Shown in pieces: positions 8,269 through 16,206 of a stretch of DNA of 64,000 bases. The position numbers were made by a program, and so were the translations under genes. The stretch's first letter is position 1. Each line of letters starts with the position of its first letter. The notes beneath the pieces were generated by a model. That model made no database searches, was not told the DNA's origin, and worked only from the letters and a program-made list of their open reading frames with translations. Source of the stretch: Micromonospora sonchi (GTDB lineage Bacteria > Actinomycetota > Actinomycetes > Mycobacteriales > Micromonosporaceae); assembly GCF_014646235.1 (NCBI RefSeq), contig NZ_BMNB01000028.1, forward strand, positions 23,167 to 87,166, given 5' to 3'.

Positions 8269-9605
8269 CGAACGGTGAAGCCCTGTTCGGTGGCGTGCTT
8301 CGTCACGTCTTCCTGGAGCCGGTCAGCGCCCTGCGAACCGGTGACGGAGCCGGCGCTGATCGCGCTGATCTGCTTGGTCATGGCATCGAAGTAGTACTGG
8401 CCGAAGGGGCTGTAGACGACGCCCTGGTAGGCGTTGGCGGCGGGAACGTACACCTCCTTGTTCGCCTGCTGGCCGTCGAAGAACGCCACCTTGAGATCGA
8501 CGAATTCGGGATTGTTGAGCGCCGTCAGGTTGAGCGGGAAGATGATCTGGTTGGTCCAGCCGTCGGTGAGCGACTCCTCGTCGGCGTAGAGGCCGTAGGC
8601 GGCCTTGGCCGCGAGTTCCGGCTTCTTGGACTGGCTGGTGACCGAGAAGGCCGACCCGCCCCAGTTCACCTGGACCGGGTTGGTCGGATCCCACTGCGGC
8701 AGGGGCGCCACCGCGAACGTGCCGGTGTCCTGTCCCTGACCGACGCCCGCGCCGGTCAGGTAACCGGGCGCCCAGGCGGCCGAGATGTAGGTGGCGTAGT
8801 TGCCGTTGATGACCCCGGAGATGTACTCCGGGGTGAACTGGTCCTGCGTACCGACCAGGCCCTTGCGTACGAGGCCGCCCCAGTACTCCAGCACGTCCTT
8901 CGAGGCCTGGTCGTTCAGTCGCACACCGATCGATTCCGGCTGCGCGGGATCATAGGTGTACGGGGCCGCGCCCTTCTGAATCTGTAGCGCCATCATCAGC
9001 GCCGGGACGTTCGCGCCCAGGTCACCGAAGAGCGGTCCGCCAGCGTCCTTCACCTTCTGTGCGGCCTGCTCGTACTCCGCCCAGGTCTTCGGCGGCGCGA
9101 TGCCGTACTTGTCGAAGATGTCCTTGCGGTAGATCATCGCCAGCGGGCCGCCGTCGACCGGGACGCCGTAGACCGCGTCGCCGACCGAGACGTCCTTCCA
9201 GGCCCCCTCGCCGTAGTTGGCCCGGGCCGCTTCGAGGTCGTACCCGCTGATGTCGACGAGCGCGTTCTGGATCTGGAAGGTCGGGATCCGGTCCATCTCG
9301 ACCATGACCAGATCGGGTGCGCCGGTGCCCGCCGAGATGGCGGTCTGGAACTTGTCGTACTGGTCGCCGCCCTGTCCGACGTTGGTCCAGCAGACCTGTA
9401 CCTCGTCGTTGGCCTTGTTGAAGTTGTCCACGACCAGTTCCATGTTGGGGTACCAGGCCCACATCGTGACAACCGGCAGGTCCTGCTTGGTGATGGTGTT
9501 GGTGCAGTTGCTCGCGTCGCTTCCGCCTCCGTCCGAGGAGCAGGCGACGAGGCCGCTCGCGGCTGCGAGCATCGCTACCGTGGCGAGTGTTCGTGTCGTC
9601 TTCAT
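8265..9605 (-). CDS. Sugar ABC transporter substrate-binding lipoprotein
   Basis: A 446-aa family-1 extracellular solute-binding protein. Its signal peptide (MKTTRTLATVAMLAAASG) ends in the lipobox LVAC, followed by a Ser/Gly-rich linker. Two in-frame ATGs (9611 and 9605) are possible; GAAGGGA lies about 9 nt from the second and only 2-3 nt from the first, so I prefer 9605. Family blocks include TMWAWYPNMELVVDNFNKAN near the start, AGTGAPDLVMVEMD, and YGVPVDGGPLAMIYRKD. It is third in the operon, after the two catabolic enzymes. It should deliver the pathway substrate to the two permeases. Confidence 0.87.
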   Translation of the reverse strand: MKTTRTLATVAMLAAASGLVACSSDGGGSDASNCTNTITKQDLPVVTMWAWYPNMELVVDNFNKANDEVQVCWTNVGQGGDQYDKFQTAISAGTGAPDLVMVEMDRIPTFQIQNALVDISGYDLEAARANYGEGAWKDVSVGDAVYGVPVDGGPLAMIYRKDIFDKYGIAPPKTWAEYEQAAQKVKDAGGPLFGDLGANVPALMMALQIQKGAAPYTYDPAQPESIGVRLNDQASKDVLEYWGGLVRKGLVGTQDQFTPEYISGVINGNYATYISAAWAPGYLTGAGVGQGQDTGTFAVAPLPQWDPTNPVQVNWGGSAFSVTSQSKKPELAAKAAYGLYADEESLTDGWTNQIIFPLNLTALNNPEFVDLKVAFFDGQQANKEVYVPAANAYQGVVYSPFGQYYFDAMTKQISAISAGSVTGSQGADRLQEDVTKHATEQGFTVR

Positions 9606-9654
9606 TGACATGTTCCCTTCGGGCTCGCGGTGCACGAGGTTCCATGCGTCGACA

Positions 9655-11178
9655 TCAGGACGGGCGATCGATCGCTGGCACCAACCTCCCGTCGACGCGG
9701 CGGGGAACGGCGGCGTACTCGTCTCGCAGCTCCTCAGGGAGGATCCATTCCGGGGCGTTCTGCCAGGCCAGCGGGCGCAGGAACCGTCGGATCGACGTGC
9801 CGCCCACCGAGGTGTGCACGGCATTCGTCGACGGCCAGGGTCCACCGTGGTGCTGCGCCCACGACACCCGGACGCCGGTGGGATAGCCGTCGAAGACGAT
9901 GCGGCCCGAGCGGGCCGTGAGGACGTCGACCAGCTTGCGCATGGCATCGGTGCCGTCTCGCGGTCCGCTGTGGACGGACCCGGTCAGCGACGGCGGAACG
10001 ATCGCGAGCGCGGCGTCGAGATCGGCGACGTGGCGGTAGCGGACCACGACCATGAGCGGGCCGAAGCACTCGTCGGCGAGCTCGGCGGTCAGGCCCGACA
10101 GATCTACTTCCAGGAGCGTCGGTGCCACCGCGAAGCCCGTCCCCGCCTCGATTCGGGGCCGTGCGGAGAGGCGAGCGCCGGCCCGCTCGAACGCTTTGGC
10201 CCCGCTCTCGTACGCGGCACGGATGCGCTGGTTCAGCAGGACCATCCCGCCAGCGGAGGCGACCTTCCCCTGGAGCGTGTCGACCAGATGGTCGCCGCCC
10301 GGGTCCGCCGGGACGAACGCCAGCCCGGGCTTGGTGCACAGCTGACCGCCCGAGCCGGTGAAGGAGGCGAACAGACCTTCGGCGATCTGGTCTCCCCGGC
10401 TGGCGGCCGCCCCGGGCAGGACGACGATCGGGTTCACGCTGCTCAACTCGGCGTAGAGCGGAACGGGATCAGCTCGTTCGTCGATGGCCGCCTGGATGGC
10501 GCGGGCGGCGCCGAGGGAACCGGTCAGGGCAACCGCCCGGATCGCCGGATGGCGCACCAGCCAACGGCCGGCCTGTTCCCCGTACACGGTCGCGATCACA
10601 CCGCCGGGCCCGTCCAGGTCGCGGATGGCCGACTCGATCGCGTCGGCGGAGGCACGCGACGTCAGCGGATGGGACGGGTGGGCCTTCACGACCGTGGGAC
10701 AACCGGCGGCCAGCGCCGAGGCGGTGTCGCCTCCGGCGACGGAGAAGGCGAACGGGAAGTTGCTGGCTCCGAAGACGGCCACCGGTCCGAGGGGTACGAG
10801 CATCCGCCGCAGGTCGGGGCCGGGGCCGAGTGGTGTGTCGGCGGCGTGGTCGATGGCCGCTTCCAGATACCCACCGTCGCGCAGCACCGCCCCGAACATC
10901 CGGAACTGGACCGCCGCCCGGGTGAGCTCCGAGTCGAGTCGGGTCTGGCCCAGTCCGGTCTCCGCCTCCGCGGCCGCGGCCAGGTCCACGCGACGGGACT
11001 CCAGGGACGTGGCGATCGTGTCCAGCAGCTGCGCCCTCCCGAGCCTGCCCAGGTCGAACAGCCACTGTGCCGCCCGGGCCGCCTGGTCGGCGATCGCCGC
11101 CACGCCAGACTCGTCCGTCTCGGTGAGATCCGTCGCGCGGCGTCGGCCGTCACGCGGATCGGTGGTGGTGACGTTCAC
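9655..11178 (-). CDS. 2,5-dioxovalerate (alpha-ketoglutarate semialdehyde) dehydrogenase
   Basis: A 507-aa aldehyde dehydrogenase of the KGSADH subgroup. It oxidises 2,5-dioxopentanoate to 2-oxoglutarate with NAD(P)+. The GTG at 11178 overlaps the upstream TGA and follows GAGGAGAGG. The general-base Glu lies in AELSSVNPIV, and the nucleophile Cys in FTGSGGQLCTKPG, a signature of this subgroup. The cofactor-loop region FGASNFPFAFSVAGGDT is also present. It sits directly after the FAH-family dehydratase whose product it should consume, completing a Weimberg-type lower pathway with the IlvD/Edd enzyme at the operon end. Confidence 0.87.
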   Translation of the reverse strand: MNVTTTDPRDGRRRATDLTETDESGVAAIADQAARAAQWLFDLGRLGRAQLLDTIATSLESRRVDLAAAAEAETGLGQTRLDSELTRAAVQFRMFGAVLRDGGYLEAAIDHAADTPLGPGPDLRRMLVPLGPVAVFGASNFPFAFSVAGGDTASALAAGCPTVVKAHPSHPLTSRASADAIESAIRDLDGPGGVIATVYGEQAGRWLVRHPAIRAVALTGSLGAARAIQAAIDERADPVPLYAELSSVNPIVVLPGAAASRGDQIAEGLFASFTGSGGQLCTKPGLAFVPADPGGDHLVDTLQGKVASAGGMVLLNQRIRAAYESGAKAFERAGARLSARPRIEAGTGFAVAPTLLEVDLSGLTAELADECFGPLMVVVRYRHVADLDAALAIVPPSLTGSVHSGPRDGTDAMRKLVDVLTARSGRIVFDGYPTGVRVSWAQHHGGPWPSTNAVHTSVGGTSIRRFLRPLAWQNAPEWILPEELRDEYAAVPRRVDGRLVPAIDRPS

Positions 11179-12359
11179 AGCAGTCCTCTCCTCGCCAGGT
11201 TGCCCATGAGATCGCGGACGCCGAACTGCCAGGGCTCGCACTGCTCCGCGTGCCGCACCCGGTTGACCAGGGCGCCGAGCGCCGGGCAACTGATCCGCAC
11301 CACGTCGTCGACCTTGTGGGTGAAGCCCTCACCGGGGCGCTCCCGGTCCTGAGTGGGCGAGAACATGGTGCCGAGCATCAGGACGGCGCCGTCCGGATAC
11401 TGGTGATGCGGGCCGATCAACTGCCGCACCAGCATCACTGGGTCGCGCGACATCTGGGCCATCTCCGAGGTCGCCGCCAGGTGGAAGTCGTCCACCCCGC
11501 GGACCTGGAGGCCCACCTCGAGTTCGCGCACCCGGCTGAGCGGAAACCGCTCGTCGAACAGCCGGATCAACGGACCGAGTGCGCATGAGGCGTTGTTGTC
11601 CTTGGCTCGGGGGAGCAGGAGCGCCGAGCGACCCTCGACATCCCGCAGGTTGACGTCATTGCCGAGGGTGGCGCCGACGACCCGGCCGCTGGACTGGGCG
11701 ATGAGCGCGATCTCGGGTTCCGGGTTGTTCCAGGTCGACGCCGCGAGCACACCGACCGGAACGGCGGTGCCGACGGCGGAGAGGATCTGACCCTTGGTGA
11801 AGATCTCGGCGTCCGGTCCGATCCCCACCTCCAGGTACTGGCTCCAGATGCCTTCAGCGATCAGCGCGGCCTTGAGCCGCTCCGCCGCCGCCGAGCCGGG
11901 GACCAGGCGGTGCAGGTCGGCACCGATGTCGGCGAGCATCCGGGCACGGATGTCCGCCGCGAGGGTCAGGTCGCCCCGGGCCCGCTCCTCGATGACGCGT
12001 TCGATCATCGAGACCGGAAAGGTCACGCCGGCGGCCTTGAGTGCTTGCAGGTCGACCGGGGCGAGCAGCCAGGGCCGGCTCCGGTCACGGTTCGCGGCGT
12101 CGGTGTTGGCCAGTAGCTCGCCGAAGCCGCCGACTCGCGGCCCGTCCAGCCCGGCCACCGTCGCGGCGGGGTCGGGCAGCTCGCAGATGTCCCGGACGGT
12201 GGGGAACCGGTGGCTGACGTCGATGACCTCGCCGTGGCGGACGGTCACGGGTGAGGGGCCGTCGACGGACGGGTCCCAGATCCGGCCGATGAGGACGCTG
12301 TCATCGACGTCGTCCGGCAACGCCTCGGCGGCACTCCCGAACCAGGGCTCCTTGCTCAT
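11175..12359 (-). CDS. FAH-family 2-keto-3-deoxy-sugar-acid dehydratase (XylX-like)
   Basis: A 394-aa fumarylacetoacetate-hydrolase-fold protein, first gene of the operon. The ATG at 12359 has GGGGAG 6 nt upstream. Length and context resemble Caulobacter XylX, which dehydrates 2-keto-3-deoxy-xylonate to alpha-ketoglutarate semialdehyde. Metal-site and fold blocks seen include GIGPDAEIFTKGQ, NNPEPEIALIAQSSGRVVGA, NDVNLRD, LLPRAKDNNASCALGP and a C-terminal FTHKVDDVVRISCPALG. Promoter and operator sequences lie just upstream. Assignment of the substrate as a pentonate derivative is inference from the neighbouring enzymes. Confidence 0.82.
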   Translation of the reverse strand: MSKEPWFGSAAEALPDDVDDSVLIGRIWDPSVDGPSPVTVRHGEVIDVSHRFPTVRDICELPDPAATVAGLDGPRVGGFGELLANTDAANRDRSRPWLLAPVDLQALKAAGVTFPVSMIERVIEERARGDLTLAADIRARMLADIGADLHRLVPGSAAAERLKAALIAEGIWSQYLEVGIGPDAEIFTKGQILSAVGTAVPVGVLAASTWNNPEPEIALIAQSSGRVVGATLGNDVNLRDVEGRSALLLPRAKDNNASCALGPLIRLFDERFPLSRVRELEVGLQVRGVDDFHLAATSEMAQMSRDPVMLVRQLIGPHHQYPDGAVLMLGTMFSPTQDRERPGEGFTHKVDDVVRISCPALGALVNRVRHAEQCEPWQFGVRDLMGNLARRGLL

Positions 12360-12409
12360 CGTCACTCCCCTGAAACAGGTCAGGTGTCGCCGAGCTGGAA
12401 TCTGCAACG

Positions 12410-12437
12410 ATCGTAACGATCTATACAACGGTGTCAA
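12410..12437 (-). promoter_or_regulatory. Sigma-70-type promoter of the sugar-acid operon
   Basis: On the minus strand TTGACA (12437-12432) is followed after 16 nt by TACGAT (12415-12410), about 50 nt before the ATG at 12359. The -10 box lies inside a 13-bp palindrome (GATCGT-A-ACGATC, 12409-12421), which would suit repression by the IclR-type regulator. Confidence 0.6.
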
Positions 12438-12464
12438 TAGTGGGTTGCGCAAGGAGCACGCCGC

Positions 12465-12481
12465 GTTGCATATGATGCAAC
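12465..12481. promoter_or_regulatory. Candidate IclR-type operator palindrome
   Basis: GTTGCATATGATGCAAC has perfect 7-bp arms around ATG and lies upstream of the -35 box, in what was the shared regulatory region between the operon and the divergent iclR gene before the IS607 insertion. Confidence 0.5.
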
Positions 12482-12570
12482 GAGACGGCCGTCGGGGTCG
12501 CCGCGCGGAGGGTTGTCTGCTGCTGGCGTGTCAGCGTTGTTTAGCGCTCTGTGGGGTGCAGGGTGGTTGG

Positions 12571-13149
12571 GTGAATTTGAAGGAGTGGGCGGCTTCCCAG
12601 GGTGTCGCGTGTGTGACTGCGCGGCGGCAGTACGCGGCTGGGAGGCTTCCTGTTCCTACGTATCGTCTCGCGGCTGATCATGGTCGGAGAGCCGCTAGCC
12701 GGTTCGGCTCCGGTCGTGGGGCAGACTGTGGTGTTCGCTGTGTGTCGTCGGTTGGTCAGAGGGCGGAGCTTGATCGGCAGGTTGCGCGTGTGACTGTGTG
12801 GGCGACGGGGCGGCGTATTGCGGTGGATCGGGTGGTGACCGAGGTCGGGCCGGCGCTCAACGGTCACCGTAAGAGGTTCCTCGCCCTGCTACGGGATCCG
12901 AGCGTGAGTACGATTGTGGTCGAGCATCGCGGCCGGTTCGCCTGTTTCGGTGCCGAGTACGTGGAGGCCGCGCTGTCTGGGCAGGGCCGCCGTCTGCTGG
13001 TGGTCGACTCTGCCGGGGTCGATGACGACCGTGTCGGGGACGTGGCCGAGATTGTGGCGTCGTTGTGTGCCCGCCGGTACGGCCGAGGTGCCGCTGCGGA
13101 CCGCGTTCGTCGGGCCGTCGAGGCCACCATCGAAGATGACCTGGCGTGA
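12571..13149 (+). pseudogene. tnpA: IS607 TnpA serine recombinase with compensating deletions
   Basis: A 192-codon reading frame from GTG 12571: a MerR-like helix-turn-helix (NLKEWAASQG...), then a resolvase catalytic domain. Comparison with the reading frame of copy 2 shows a 2-nt loss near 12670 and a 1-nt loss near 12739. The frame is open overall, but the ~23 residues between are read out of phase. They should read RLIMVGEP...VVFAR and instead give AADHGRR...VRC. The Ser of VSS remains, but the conserved aromatic-Ala-Arg before it is lost, so activity is doubtful. The stop overlaps tnpB (GTGA). Confidence 0.7.
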
Positions 13150-14525
13150 AGACGATTCAGGCGTATCGGTACGCGCTGGATCTCACGCCGGTGCAGGAGC
13201 GGGCGGTGTTGGCCCATGCGGGGGCGGCTCGGGTTGCCTATAACTGGGCGTTGGCTCGAGTGGTGGCGGTGATGAGCCAGCGGGCGGCTGAACGCAGCTA
13301 CGGGGTCGCCGAGGCTGATCTGACGCCTGCGATCGGTTGGTCGCTGCCGGCGCTGCGGAAGGCGTGGAACGCTGGGAAAGAGGTGGTGGCGCCGTGGTGG
13401 CGGGAGTGCTCGAAGGAGGCGTTCAACACCGGCCTGGACGCTCTCGCCCGCGGGTTGAAGAACTGGTCCGACTCCCGCACGGGAAGACGGGCGGGCCGGT
13501 CGATCGGGTTTCCTCGGTTCAAGTCGCGTCGCCGCAGCGCACCGAGTGTGCGGTTCACCACGGGAGCGATCCGTGTCGAGGCGGACCGTAAGCATGTGAT
13601 GCTGCCCCGGCTGGGTCGGTTGAAGCTGCATGAGTCGGCGCGGAAGCTGGCTCGACGCCTGGACAACGGCACGGCCCGGATCATGTCGGCCACGGTGCGT
13701 CGTGACGGCGGTCGGTGGCATGTGGCGTTCTGCGTCGAGGTGGACCGGGCCGACCGGGCGCCAGCATGCCCTGGCTCGGTGGTGGGTGTGGATGTCGGCG
13801 TCACGCATCTGGCGGTGTTGTCCACCGGTGAACTGGTCGACAACCCGCGTCACCTGGCCGCGGCGCAGACCCGGTTGCGGCGTCTGGGACGGGCACTGTC
13901 GCGTAAGACCGGCCCTGACCGGCGTACCGGGCAGCGTCCATCGCAGCGGTGGGCCCGGGCATCCGCTCGGCTGGGCCGCGCGCATGCCCGGGTGAGCAAT
14001 CTGCGTCGTGACGGCCTGCACAAACTCACCACCCGACTCGCCCGCGCGCACGGCACGATCGTGGTCGAAGACTTGAATGTGGCCGGGATGCTGCGCAACC
14101 GCAGGCTGGCCCGGCACATCGCCGACGCCAGCTTCGGCGAGCTTCGCCGCCAACTGGCGTACAAAACGCAATGGAACGGTGGCCGGCTGATCGTGGCCGA
14201 CCGCTGGTACCCGTCTTCGAAGACCTGTTCCGGCTGTGGCGCGGTGAAAGCCAAGCTGCCCCTGTCCGAGCGCACCTACACCTGCACCACCTGCGGCATC
14301 ATCCTCGACCGCGACCTCAACGCCGCACGCAACCTCGCCGCACTGGCGACTGGAGTGGACACCGCCGGGAGTGGCCCGGTGACTGGACGTGGAGCCGACC
14401 GTAAGACCCGCCCCGGCGGGCTGGTGGCTACGAAGCGTCAACCCGGCACGGCGATCGCCGATCAGACCGGGACCGTCCCACCGCAAGGTAGGACTACTGA
14501 TCACATGCCCACTAGAGCGCACTGA
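13146..14525 (+). CDS. tnpB: TnpB RNA-guided nuclease of IS607 copy 1
   Basis: A 459-aa TnpB, the ancestor-type relative of Cas12. The RuvC residues are all present: Asp in GVDVGVTHLA (about residue 217), Glu in VVEDLNVAGML (about 307), and Asp in LDRDLNAARNL (about 389). The Zn-ribbon is intact (CSGCGAVK then YTCTTCG). The N-terminal helix-turn-helix/OROB region runs to about residue 210. TnpB uses an omega RNA from the element's right end to cut TAM-flanked DNA. The gene starts at a GTG overlapping tnpA. It looks functional although its tnpA partner does not. Confidence 0.9.
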   Translation: MKTIQAYRYALDLTPVQERAVLAHAGAARVAYNWALARVVAVMSQRAAERSYGVAEADLTPAIGWSLPALRKAWNAGKEVVAPWWRECSKEAFNTGLDALARGLKNWSDSRTGRRAGRSIGFPRFKSRRRSAPSVRFTTGAIRVEADRKHVMLPRLGRLKLHESARKLARRLDNGTARIMSATVRRDGGRWHVAFCVEVDRADRAPACPGSVVGVDVGVTHLAVLSTGELVDNPRHLAAAQTRLRRLGRALSRKTGPDRRTGQRPSQRWARASARLGRAHARVSNLRRDGLHKLTTRLARAHGTIVVEDLNVAGMLRNRRLARHIADASFGELRRQLAYKTQWNGGRLIVADRWYPSSKTCSGCGAVKAKLPLSERTYTCTTCGIILDRDLNAARNLAALATGVDTAGSGPVTGRGADRKTRPGGLVATKRQPGTAIADQTGTVPPQGRTTDHMPTRAH

Positions 14526-14535
14526 AAGGTAACGG
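14361..14535 (+). ncRNA. Candidate omega RNA (reRNA) of copy 1
   Basis: The segment overlaps the 3' end of tnpB and runs to the right end of the element. It contains hairpins CCGGG/CCCGG (14365-14379), CCCGCC/GGCGGG (14407-14420) and a terminal GCCC-ACTA-GAGC arm before GAAAGGTAACGG. The guide would be the flanking AGACATCGTC..., i.e. the start of iclR. The 5' end is not defined by sequence. Confidence 0.6.
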
Positions 14536-14545
14536 AGACATCGTC

Positions 14546-15304
14546 TTGTCGCAATCGATTCGCCGTGCGGTCGATCTGATCCGTCGTGCTGCCGAGCACC
14601 CGCTGTCACTCACCGAGGCGGCGCAGGTCCTCGGGGTCCACAAGTCCACGGCCCTGCGGATCCTGCAGACGCTCGAATCGGCCCGCTTCGTCCGCCGGAC
14701 CGGCGCCGGGACCTACGTGCTCGGCAGCGGCATCATCGAGCTGTCGGAACTCGCCCTCGGCTCGATGGACCTGCGCCAGTTCGCCGCCGCGCCCCTCCGC
14801 GTGCTCCAGCGCGAGACCGGCCACACCGTACACCTGGCGCAGCTCACCGGCGACGAGATCATCTATATCGACAAGGTCGACAGCCCGGCCTTCGACGCCG
14901 TCAAGCTGCCGTCCCGGATCGGGCGTGCGGTCTCGATCTACGCCAGCGCCGTCGGCAAGATCATTCTTGCGTACCTGCCGACGGAGGAGCGGGACCGCCT
15001 CCTCTCGCACGTCGTGTTCGAACGATTCACCCCGACCACGTACGCCGACCGCGAATCACTCGACGCCGAACTCGTCCGCATCAGGGAACAGGGCTGGGCC
15101 GTCGACAACGGTGAGCACGACACCTACGTCATGTGCGTGGCCGCGCCGATCAGAGACGTGCGTGGGCGGGTCATCGCTGCCGCCTCGATGACCGCGATCG
15201 AGGTCATCGCAAACCTCGACCAGCTCCAGGGCAGCCTTCCCCTCCTGCTCGACACCGCGAATCAGATCTCCCGCGAGCTCGGCTACACCTGCGACAACGG
15301 GTGA
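14546..15304 (+). CDS. IclR-family transcriptional regulator
   Basis: A 252-aa IclR regulator: winged helix at residues 1-65 (LSLTEAAQVLGVHKSTALRIL) and the effector domain from about 75 to 250, including the IDKVDSP and SAVGKIILAYLP blocks typical of the family. The start is TTG 14546, with GGAGA 8 nt upstream partly supplied by the inserted element. It should control the divergent sugar-acid operon. The IS607 insertion lies only 10 nt before the start codon, so its native promoter is now 2 kb away. Expression, if any, must come from the element. Confidence 0.87.
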   Translation: MSQSIRRAVDLIRRAAEHPLSLTEAAQVLGVHKSTALRILQTLESARFVRRTGAGTYVLGSGIIELSELALGSMDLRQFAAAPLRVLQRETGHTVHLAQLTGDEIIYIDKVDSPAFDAVKLPSRIGRAVSIYASAVGKIILAYLPTEERDRLLSHVVFERFTPTTYADRESLDAELVRIREQGWAVDNGEHDTYVMCVAAPIRDVRGRVIAAASMTAIEVIANLDQLQGSLPLLLDTANQISRELGYTCDNG

Positions 15305-15310
15305 GTTCCC

Positions 15311-15535
15311 GCGACCATCCCGATCAAGGCCGACCAAGCCGCGAACCGTCGCAAGAAGGGCTCCCAGGGCGGCCGGCCGCCGAGCTTCGACCCCCACATC
15401 TACCGGCAACGCCACGCCGTCGAGTGCGGCATCAACCAGCTGAAACGCAACCGAGCTCTGGCCACCCGATACGACAAACTCGCCGTCCGCCACCACGCCA
15501 CCGTCCACATCGACACGATCAACGAGTGGCTGTAG
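15311..15535 (+). pseudogene. C-terminal remnant of an IS5-type transposase
   Basis: About 74 codons in one frame without a start end in a TAG at 15533. Recognisable DDE-transposase tail blocks are KKGSQGGRPPSFD, YRQRHAVECGINQLKRNRA and ATRYDKLAVRHHATVHI. The N-terminal two thirds are missing. It begins just after the iclR stop. Confidence 0.75.
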
Positions 15536-15541
15536 TCGGCG

Positions 15542-15859
15542 TCAGCCGCGTACCCGGGAGCCGTCGACCCCAAGTATGCCCGCCAGCGCCGGGTGAACCC
15601 GCCCCGGATCGATCGTCGTAACCGTGTACTTCGCGACCCCTGCCACGACGAACGGGTCCTCCGCAAGAATCCGCTCGACTGCTGCACGATCGACGGTCCA
15701 GGCCACGATGGCACCGCCTTCCACCGAGGGCACCGCCTGCCCGGACACCAAGAACGTCCCCTCGTGGTGATAGCGCTCCAAGAAGAGGACATGCCCGGCG
15801 ACGAACGGCTCGGATTCCTGCTCCGACCCCGTGTACTGCAGGAACAGCAGGTGCAACAT
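15542..15859 (-). CDS. YciI-family protein
   Basis: A 105-aa protein with a YCII/ferredoxin-like dimeric alpha-beta fold: LLFLQYTGSE at the start, a conserved-type H in GHVLFLERYHHEGTF, GGAIVAWTVDRAAVERILAEDPFVVAGVAKYTVTTI in parts. ATG 15859 follows GAGGGGTTGG. Family members are small cytosolic proteins often of unknown substrate. It faces the IS5 remnant and has no operon partner. Confidence 0.8.
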   Translation of the reverse strand: MLHLLFLQYTGSEQESEPFVAGHVLFLERYHHEGTFLVSGQAVPSVEGGAIVAWTVDRAAVERILAEDPFVVAGVAKYTVTTIDPGRVHPALAGILGVDGSRVRG

Positions 15860-15930
15860 CCCAACCCCTCAGTTCTCCCTCAGGCAAACGGCACATCATG
15901 GCACCTGCTGATCGACTTCTGAAAGCCGGA

Positions 15931-16206
15931 CTAGGACGTGTCGCGGGTGGGTTCCTTGCTGCGGACCGGGACCCAGTCGGTGAATCGACGATGCAGGTCA
16001 GGAGGAGGCCCGTCGGGGTTGGCCTCAATGAGCTGTCCGGCGGCCTCCTCGCGTACCGTCACGAGGTAGACCATGAGACCGGGCATGTTCCCCCGGTACT
16101 CCGCCAGCAGGCGCAGCTTCGCCGGTGAGCACGGCCAGGCGACCCCGCACGCCTGGCAGCGCCAGGTCGGTCGAGACGGCACATGATCAGCCAGTCTGCC
16201 GCTCAC
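15931..16206 (-). CDS. Conserved hypothetical protein with CxxC motif
   Basis: A 91-aa protein whose GTG at 16206 overlaps the upstream gene's TGA (GTGA), indicating translational coupling. It has a possible metal site: C-x2-C plus a further Cys seven residues on (RCQACGVAWPC). A helical segment follows (AKLRLLAEYRGN...). Similar small proteins follow DUF5753/DUF397 loci in Micromonospora as I recall. No function is known to me. Confidence 0.6.
   Translation of the reverse strand: MSGRLADHVPSRPTWRCQACGVAWPCSPAKLRLLAEYRGNMPGLMVYLVTVREEAAGQLIEANPDGPPPDLHRRFTDWVPVRSKEPTRDTS

Larger units (their letters stand above)
12513..14535 (+). mobile_element. IS607-family element, copy 1
   Basis: The element carries a serine-recombinase tnpA, a tnpB and a structured right end. 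The right boundary is set by three copies in this window that share sequence up to GGTAACGG and then diverge. The left boundary is approximate: copies 1 and 2 both show AGGG followed by 16 nt to a common GGCG. With these borders copies 1 and 2 are each 2023 bp. There is no target duplication, as expected for IS607 elements, which use GG dinucleotides. It sits between the operators of the sugar-acid operon and the iclR coding sequence. Confidence 0.8.

Noticed and set aside
9217..11352. A 711-codon plus-strand frame opposite the semialdehyde dehydrogenase
   Set aside because: Low-complexity composition and no motifs; the minus strand encodes complete enzymes there.
12571..13149. Intact IS607 recombinase in copy 1
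   Set aside because: The frame is open only because two deletions cancel; conserved catalytic context is lost between them.
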